32,636 bases of DNA, from NCBI RefSeq assembly GCF_900116755.1, contig NZ_FPBY01000017.1:1-32636 (forward strand). Direction: 5' to 3'. Shown one piece after another: positions 28,035-32,636 of this stretch. The DNA comes from Clostridium sp. DSM 8431 (GTDB taxonomy: Bacteria > Bacillota > Clostridia > Clostridiales > Clostridiaceae). Position 1 is the first letter of the stretch, and every line of letters starts with the position of its first letter. A model generated the notes under the pieces. The model saw nothing but the letters and a program-made list of their open reading frames with translations. It did not search any database and was not told the DNA's origin. The position numbers were made by a program, and so were the translations under genes.

Positions 28035-28850
28035 ATGATACTTTATATTTCAGACTTAGATGGTACGCTGCTTAATAGCTCTGCTAAGATAAGTTCAAAC
28101 AGTACAAAACTGTTAAATGAAGCCTTAAATAATAATATTAGTTTTACAATAGCAACAGCCCGTACTCCTGCTACTATTGTTCCCATATTAAAAAATATTA
28201 ATCTGAATATGCCTGTTATAGCCATGAATGGATGTAGCATATATGATTTAAAAAATAATAAATATATACATACAATTTCTATAAATAGTAATTTAATTTC
28301 AAAGCTACAGAAATTAATTAGTAGTGAAGGACTAAATCCTTTTATATATACATTAAAAGATAATCATTTATATGTATATCACAATAAGCTTACTGTACCT
28401 TGTCAGGTAAAATTTTATGATGAAAGAAAAAATAGTTCATTAAAAACATTTATAGAAGCACCTTTACCTTCTAATTCGCAAGTTTTATATTTTACTATAA
28501 TGGATTCAAAAGAAAAAATAGACAGCTTATTTGATAAACTTAAAGATATTCCTGAAATATCTGCTATTAAGTATTCTGATACTTATAATAAAGATGTATA
28601 TAATTTAGAAATATATAATTATAAAGCATCTAAATCAAATGCTATTAACTACTTAAAAAATACATATGATTTTGATACCCTGGTTACATTTGGAGACAAC
28701 CTTAATGATATTCCTATGTTTAATATCTCCGATCACTCTTGTGCTGTAGAAAATGCTGCTTGTGAGCTAAAAGAAATTGCTAGCGAAATAATAGGGCTTA
28801 ATACTGATGATTCAGTAGCCAAATATATACTTAATCATTCGAATAAATAA
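28035..28850 (+). CDS. Cof-type HAD-superfamily hydrolase (class IIB)
   Basis: A 271-residue phosphatase. HAD motif I is SDLDGTLLN (residues 6-14) with the nucleophile and acid Asp, motif II is in IATARTP (about 38-44), the lysine is near KASKSNAINYL, and motif IV is TFGDNLNDIPMF. The C2B cap lies between motifs II and III. Family members dephosphorylate sugar phosphates, pyridoxal phosphate or flavin precursors; the substrate cannot be deduced here. The start follows AGGAGGT. The gene lies between two identical tRNA-Ser(TGA) genes of opposite strand and shares a terminator with one of them. Confidence 0.92.
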   Translation: MILYISDLDGTLLNSSAKISSNSTKLLNEALNNNISFTIATARTPATIVPILKNINLNMPVIAMNGCSIYDLKNNKYIHTISINSNLISKLQKLISSEGLNPFIYTLKDNHLYVYHNKLTVPCQVKFYDERKNSSLKTFIEAPLPSNSQVLYFTIMDSKEKIDSLFDKLKDIPEISAIKYSDTYNKDVYNLEIYNYKASKSNAINYLKNTYDFDTLVTFGDNLNDIPMFNISDHSCAVENAACELKEIASEIIGLNTDDSVAKYILNHSNK

Positions 28851-28856
28851 TACAAT

Positions 28857-28886
28857 AAAAAACCTCAACAAACTGTTGAGGTTTTT
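28857..28886. terminator. bidirectional terminator between the HAD gene and tRNA-Ser copy 2
   Basis: A perfect stem around CCTCAACA/TGTTGAGG with a three-base loop, an A run on the left and a T run on the right. It ends the HAD gene (+) and the tRNA (-). Confidence 0.9.
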
Positions 28887-28890
28887 CTCC

Positions 28891-28981
28891 TGGCGGAGAG
28901 ATAGGGATTCGAACCCTAGGTACCCGTGAAGGTACGCCGGTTTTCAAGACCGGTGCCTTAAACCAACTCGACCATCTCTCC
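28891..28981 (-). tRNA. tRNA-Ser(TGA), copy 2
   Basis: Identical over 91 nt to the copy at 27816-27906: same anticodon TGA, long variable arm and encoded CCA. It has its own promoter and terminator. Confidence 0.97.
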
Positions 28982-28996
28982 AAAACTTACTATTAT

Positions 28997-29026
28997 ATTA
29001 TAACAACCTATCATATAATATGTCAA
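28997..29026 (-). promoter_or_regulatory. promoter of tRNA-Ser copy 2
   Basis: On the minus strand a perfect TTGACA (29021-29026), an 18-bp spacer and a perfect TATAAT (28997-29002). The -35 and the preceding AAAATATG are the same as in the promoter of copy 1. Confidence 0.8.
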
Positions 29027-29057
29027 CATATTTTTTAAAACTTTTTTACTATATATC

Positions 29058-29085
29058 GAATAGAGGATATTAAAATCCCCTATTC
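29058..29085 (-). terminator. hairpin at the end of the pantothenate operon
   Basis: A 10-bp stem with one mismatch (29058-29068 with 29075-29085), 6-base loop, directly after the panD stop. The following minus-strand bases are not a clean T run, so efficiency is unclear. Confidence 0.5.
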
Positions 29086-29093
29086 AACACATT

Positions 29094-29477
29094 TTAAGCT
29101 ATTACCCCATGCTTTTCATATCTTGTTACTTCTTTTATACTATTATCCTCTTCAACAAATACTACTTTAGGTTTAAGCTCTTTTGCTTCCTCATTATCAA
29201 CCTCACAGTATGCCATAATAATTACTTTATCTCCAACTTCAGAGCATCTAGCTGCAGCTCCATTTAAGCATATCATTCCAGATCCTCTTTCACCTGCAAT
29301 TGTATAAGTTTCAAATCTTGCACCATTATTAACATCTACAATATGAACTTTCTCATACTCTAAAATTCCTGCTGCATCTAATAAATCTTCATCTATAGTA
29401 ATACTTCCAACATAATTTAGTTCAGCTTGTACAACAGTTGCTCTATGAATTTTTCCTTTTAACATTGTTAAGTTCAT
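29094..29477 (-). CDS. panD: aspartate 1-decarboxylase
   Basis: A 127-residue proenzyme making beta-alanine from aspartate for pantothenate synthesis. The self-cleavage site is the Gly-Ser in [10 protein letters not shown] (Ser about residue 25), which yields the pyruvoyl group. [16 protein letters not shown] at the start and [16 protein letters not shown] and CLNGAAARC in the middle match the family. Length is normal. It is the last gene of the operon, 16 bp after panC, with a GGAGG site. Confidence 0.97.
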   Translation of the reverse strand: MNLTMLKGKIHRATVVQAELNYVGSITIDEDLLDAAGILEYEKVHIVDVNNGARFETYTIAGERGSGMICLNGAAARCSEVGDKVIIMAYCEVDNEEAKELKPKVVFVEEDNSIKEVTRYEKHGVIA

Positions 29478-29493
29478 CTTTTATTCCTCCAAA

Positions 29494-30339
29494 TTACACT
29501 TCATATATAAAGTTATCTATTAATCTTGTTTTTCCAATGAATACTGCAATAGCTACTAATACTGTTCCACTTATAGTTTCAACATCTTTCATAGATATAC
29601 CATCAACTACTTGAACATATTCAACTCTAGCTAAAGGTTCAGTTTCTAAGTTATTTTTTATAATATCAATAACCTTGCTACTATTTCTTTCACCAGCATC
29701 TACAGCTTCTTTTCCAAGTTTTAATGATTTACTTAATATTAAAGCAGCCTTTCTTTCCTCTGGGCTTAAATAAGTATTTCTTGAGCTCTTAGCTAGTCCA
29801 TCTTCTTCTCTTACTATAGGACATCCAACAATCTCAATTCCAAAGCTTAAATCTCTAACCATCCTCTTTATAATTGCTAATTGTTGAGCATCTTTTTGCC
29901 CAAAATAAGCTCTATCAGGAGTTACTATATTAAATAACTTACTTACAACAGTACAAACTCCTCCAAAGTGAACTGGTCTACTCTTTCCACATAAGTTTTC
30001 AGTAAGAACACTCATATTAACTGATGTACAGAAATCATCAAAATACATTTCTTCCTTCTCTGGGTGGAATATTAAGCTAGCTCCTGCCTTTTCACATAAT
30101 TCACTATCTCTTTCTAAATCTCTTGGATAGCTTTCTAAGTCTTCTGTAGGCCCAAATTGAATTGGATTTACAAATACACTAACAACAACTCTATCATTTT
30201 CTTTAACAGCTCTATCAATTAAGCTCTTGTGGCCTTCATGTAAGTATCCCATTGTTGGTACTAATCCAACGGTTAATCCTTCTCTTCTCCATTCCTTAAC
30301 TAATCTTATTACTTCTTCTATACTTCCTGTAACTTTCAT
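29494..30339 (-). CDS. panC: pantothenate synthetase
   Basis: A 281-residue ligase joining pantoate and beta-alanine with ATP. The HIGH-like motif is PTMGYLHEGHKSLI (about residues 28-41), followed by SVFVNPIQFGPTEDLESYPRD, and the KMSKS-like region is SSRNTYLSPEER. All sections of the family are present at normal length. It starts 13 bp after the chimeric panG-panB frame and precedes panD. Its substrate pantoate would normally come from PanB and a ketopantoate reductase, both of which look broken here. Confidence 0.97.
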   Translation of the reverse strand: MKVTGSIEEVIRLVKEWRREGLTVGLVPTMGYLHEGHKSLIDRAVKENDRVVVSVFVNPIQFGPTEDLESYPRDLERDSELCEKAGASLIFHPEKEEMYFDDFCTSVNMSVLTENLCGKSRPVHFGGVCTVVSKLFNIVTPDRAYFGQKDAQQLAIIKRMVRDLSFGIEIVGCPIVREEDGLAKSSRNTYLSPEERKAALILSKSLKLGKEAVDAGERNSSKVIDIIKNNLETEPLARVEYVQVVDGISMKDVETISGTVLVAIAVFIGKTRLIDNFIYEV

Positions 30340-30352
30340 TGTTATCTCCCTT

Positions 30353-31054
30353 TTAATATAATTTTTCTAAAACATCATCATTTATTTTAAAACAGTGCTT
30401 TTCTTCTGGAAAAACACCATCTTTTACTTCTTCAATATATTTTGCAAAGGCTTCCTTCATATAATCACCTACATTTGCAAATCTTTTTACAAATTTAGGA
30501 GTGAAATCTGAAAACATGCCTAACATATCTTGATAAACTAAAACTTGTCCATCACATCCAGCACCTGCACCAATACCTATTGTTGGTATACTTATTTCCT
30601 TTGATATAAGTTCTGCAAGCTTAGATGGAACGCACTCTAGAACTACAGCAAAAGCTCCTGCCTCTTCAACAGCCTTTGCATCAGATATTAACTTTTTAGC
30701 AGCTTCTTCATCCTTATTAGAAAAAATTTTAGAAGATAACGAACCACTACAATGGCATATAATCTTGTTTTTAATAGATAGTTTGTCTATATTTTCCCAT
30801 ATAGAACCTATAACAGAATCTGGGGTAGTAATAAAAATAACATCACTCTCTTTTATTAAATCATTTATACTTACAAAACACTTAGAGTTTGTAAACTTTG
30901 CTGCTTCCTTTGTAGATTCTACATTCCTACTATAATAACCACTAATATTTATTTTGTTATTAGTTAAATACTTTCCTAGAGAAAAACCAACTTTCCCCGC
31001 TCCTATAAAACCTATATTTATGTTATCACCTCCAAAATTTAGAGTATGACACAT
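30353..31054 (-). CDS. chimeric remnant: N-terminal PanG-like (Rossmann/DUF2520) joined to C-terminal PanB
   Basis: An open frame of 233 residues made of two unrelated parts. Residues 13-113 are the NAD(P)-binding front of a Rossmann/DUF2520 protein of the PanG ketopantoate reductase type ([18 protein letters not shown], then FITTPDS and CHCSGSLSS). From about residue 114 to the end it is the last 40 percent of PanB, ketopantoate hydroxymethyltransferase: [11 protein letters not shown] with the catalytic Glu (E140), [20 protein letters not shown], and [13 protein letters not shown]. The PanG C-terminal domain and the first ~160 residues of PanB, with its metal-binding Asp/Glu residues, are missing. 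The order panG-panB-panC-panD is expected in clostridia, so one in-frame deletion of roughly 1 kb explains it; the joint is near 30705-30718. A strong GGAGGTGAT (31025-31033) precedes an ATA (31019-31021) where ATG is expected; the ATG at 31054 is in frame. Neither activity is likely to remain. Confidence 0.85.
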   Translation of the reverse strand: MCHTLNFGGDNINIGFIGAGKVGFSLGKYLTNNKINISGYYSRNVESTKEAAKFTNSKCFVSINDLIKESDVIFITTPDSVIGSIWENIDKLSIKNKIICHCSGSLSSKIFSNKDEEAAKKLISDAKAVEEAGAFAVVLECVPSKLAELISKEISIPTIGIGAGAGCDGQVLVYQDMLGMFSDFTPKFVKRFANVGDYMKEAFAKYIEEVKDGVFPEEKHCFKINDDVLEKLY

Positions 31055-31107
31055 ACTAGTCCCTTTCTGTTTAAGATATAAACTATCTAAAAATTCAATT
31101 CATTATC

Positions 31108-31131
31108 TGGTATGGTTTCCTTCAAATACCA
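31108..31131. promoter_or_regulatory. dyad upstream of the pantothenate operon
   Basis: TGGTAT (31108-31113) and ATACCA (31126-31131) form an inverted repeat with a 12-bp centre, about 55 bp before the first possible start. It might be an operator; no known site is recognised. Confidence 0.3.
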
Positions 31132-31203
31132 CCCACAATAATAAATCTATCATAATTTTACTTATTATTCAATAAAATCAATTGTAGTAAAAATTCATAA
31201 AAT

Positions 31204-31233
31204 AAAAAAGAGAGATATAAATCCCTCTTTTTT
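31204..31233 (-). terminator. terminator of serS
   Basis: A 13-bp stem with one mismatch (31204-31216 with 31221-31233), four-base loop and a T run on the minus strand, a few bases after the serS stop. Confidence 0.88.
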
Positions 31234-31239
31234 AACTAA

Positions 31240-32517
31240 TTATTTTATTACGTCTTCTCTGAAGAATGGTTTTAATACTTCAGGAACCTTAACTGTTCCA
31301 TCTGCTTGTTGATAGTTTTCTAATATAGCTGCAACAGTTCTTCCGATAGCAACACCTGATCCATTTATAGTATGAACGAATTGTGGCTTATCCTTTGGAT
31401 TTTCTCTATACTTAATATTTGCTCTTCTAGCTTGGAATTCTTCAAAGTTTGAACAGCTTGATATTTCAACATATCTGTTATAGCTTGGCATCCATACTTC
31501 AATATCATATTTGATTGCTGCTGTAAATCCTAAATCACCTTTGCAGATTCTAACTATTCTATAAGGTAATCCTAATCCTCGTAATACAGATTCAGCATCA
31601 GCTACTAACTTATCTAATTCTTCATAGCTTTGTTCTGGCTTACAGAACTTAACTAATTCAACTTTATTAAATTGATGTTGTCTAACTAATCCTCTTGTAT
31701 CTCTTCCTGCTGAACCAGCTTCTGCTCTAAAACAAGCTGAGTAAGCAGCATATTTTAATGGAAGATCAGCTCCATTTAATACTTCATTTCTGTACATATT
31801 AGTTACAGGAACTTCTGCTGTTGGAATTAAGAAGTATCCATTGTTTTCCACCTTAAATGCATCTTCTTCAAACTTAGGTAATTGACCTGTACCAGTCATG
31901 CTATCTCTATTTACCATGTATGGAGGTAAAACTTCTGTATACCCATTTTCAGTTGTATGTTTGTCTAAGAAGTAATTGATTATTGATCTTTCTAATCTTG
32001 CTCCTAAACCTTTGTATATAGTAAATCTTGAACCAGCAATCTTTCCGCCTCTTTCAAAATCTAATATATTTAAGTCAGTACCTAGATCCCAGTGAGCTTT
32101 TGGTTCAAAATCAAACTTAGTTGGTTCTCCCCATCTCTTTATTTCAACGTTATCTTCATCACTTTCACCTTCTGGAACTGATGGATTGGGTATATTAGGA
32201 ATTCTAAGCATTATATACTTAATTTTTTCATCTATTTCATTAGTTTTAACATCGAATTCTTTAATTTCATCACCAAGTTCTCTCATTTCAGCCATTATAG
32301 CAGTAACATCTTCACCTGCTTTTTTCTTCTTAGGAATTTCTGCTGAAACTTGATTTCTCTTGCTCTTTAATGTTTCAACTTGAACTAATATTTTTCTTCT
32401 TTCTTCATCTAATGCAATAAGTTCATCAATTACTGCTGTGTCGAAATCTTCTCCTCTGTTAGTAAGAGCTTTTTTAATTTCTTCTGGATTTGTTCTAATT
32501 CTTTTTAAATCTAACAT
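31240..32517 (-). CDS. serS: seryl-tRNA synthetase
   Basis: A 425-residue class II synthetase charging tRNA-Ser. The N-terminal antiparallel coiled coil (about residues 28-100) that reaches the long variable arm of tRNA-Ser is clear. The catalytic core has [22 protein letters not shown], motif 2 [21 protein letters not shown] and motif 3 [19 protein letters not shown]. Length is normal. The start is ATG at 32517 after AGGAGGT. Three tRNA-Ser genes lie 3.5-5 kb downstream, one of them in two copies. It ends with its own terminator, so the pantothenate genes form a separate unit. Confidence 0.98.
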   Translation of the reverse strand: MLDLKRIRTNPEEIKKALTNRGEDFDTAVIDELIALDEERRKILVQVETLKSKRNQVSAEIPKKKKAGEDVTAIMAEMRELGDEIKEFDVKTNEIDEKIKYIMLRIPNIPNPSVPEGESDEDNVEIKRWGEPTKFDFEPKAHWDLGTDLNILDFERGGKIAGSRFTIYKGLGARLERSIINYFLDKHTTENGYTEVLPPYMVNRDSMTGTGQLPKFEEDAFKVENNGYFLIPTAEVPVTNMYRNEVLNGADLPLKYAAYSACFRAEAGSAGRDTRGLVRQHQFNKVELVKFCKPEQSYEELDKLVADAESVLRGLGLPYRIVRICKGDLGFTAAIKYDIEVWMPSYNRYVEISSCSNFEEFQARRANIKYRENPKDKPQFVHTINGSGVAIGRTVAAILENYQQADGTVKVPEVLKPFFREDVIK

Positions 32518-32543
32518 TCTTAATACCTCCTAAAATTTACAAG

Positions 32544-32591
32544 AACAAAGTGGCTGACGCCACGCTTTTCAGCGCAGGAAGCAGCTTTGTT
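32544..32591 (-). ncRNA. structured GC-rich element upstream of serS, identity unknown
   Basis: A 48-base island of about 52 percent GC in otherwise AT-rich DNA, 27 bp before the serS start. On the minus strand AACAAAG and CTTTGTT form an outer 7-bp stem enclosing two hairpins: CGCT-GAAA-AGCG, with a GNRA-type loop, and GTGGC-GTCA-GCCAC. No T-box consensus (GGGTGGTACCGCG type) is present and no known riboswitch is recognised. It may be a serS leader or the end of an upstream transcript. The rest of the 119 bp to the window edge shows nothing else. Confidence 0.45.
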
Positions 32592-32636
32592 TTACCATGC
32601 AAAAGGTTCTAAAAGTAAAATAATTTCATATTAAAA

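Noticed and set aside
32570-32591. SRP (4.5S) RNA suggested by GGAAGCAGC on the plus strand
   Set aside because: The rest of the conserved SRP loop (the GGAAGGAAGCAGC context and facing strand) is missing.
32518-32636. T-box riboswitch in front of serS
   Set aside because: No GGGTGGTACCGCG-type T-box sequence and no antiterminator/terminator pair are visible; only the end of the leader is in the window.
1-32636. CRISPR array or cas genes to go with the CARF nuclease
   Set aside because: No regularly spaced repeats and no cas-like product were seen on either strand.

Overview
The window looks like chromosomal DNA from a low-GC, Gram-positive anaerobe, most likely Clostridium sensu stricto. 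The evidence is very AT-rich sequence, strong GGAGG-type ribosome binding sites, a monomeric clostridial [FeFe] hydrogenase, AddAB instead of RecBCD, and U-tract hairpin terminators after most genes. I cannot name the species. No insertion sequence, prophage, CRISPR array or rRNA was seen. Most of it is core genome, with several odd loci inside it.

Layout. 1-2057: the first bases of an ABC-class ATPase-like gene behind a DUF1836 gene (-), a hemolysin III family membrane protein (+) and a YbaK-type deacylase (-). 2246-8115: an ABC-F ATPase (+), [FeFe] hydrogenase (-), phosphatidylserine decarboxylase (+), a CARF plus DUF1887-type nuclease (-) and tRNA-Arg(ACG) (-). 8177-13544: an orphan soluble histidine kinase and the sbcDC operon (-). 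13759-19718: an L,D-transpeptidase, a CCA-type nucleotidyltransferase, an FMN azoreductase and a large protein with AAA and RyR domains (all +). 19815-26925: the addBA operon (-), with a cluster of DnaA boxes inside addA. 27091-28981: a GNAT acetyltransferase (-), three tRNA-Ser genes (-) and a Cof-type HAD phosphatase (+). 29094-32517: the pantothenate operon and serS (-), followed by a structured GC-rich element up to the window edge.

How the genes work together. SbcCD and AddAB both process DNA ends and lie about 6 kb apart. Three tRNA-Ser genes sit close to serS. The pantothenate operon keeps intact panC and panD, but the place where panG and panB should be is one chimeric reading frame: the front of a PanG-like Rossmann protein joined in frame to the back of PanB. 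Neither half is complete, so this locus probably cannot make pantoate.

Most worth a second look: the panG-panB chimera and its ATA at the expected start; the PfkB-like/AAA/RyR protein at 17160-19718; the CARF nuclease with no CRISPR locus beside it; four perfect DnaA boxes within 125 bp of addA; the ABC-F protein whose second ATP site has decayed in all three of its motifs; and the unidentified structured element upstream of serS. All calls come from reading the sequence and from remembered family features; no database search was done.
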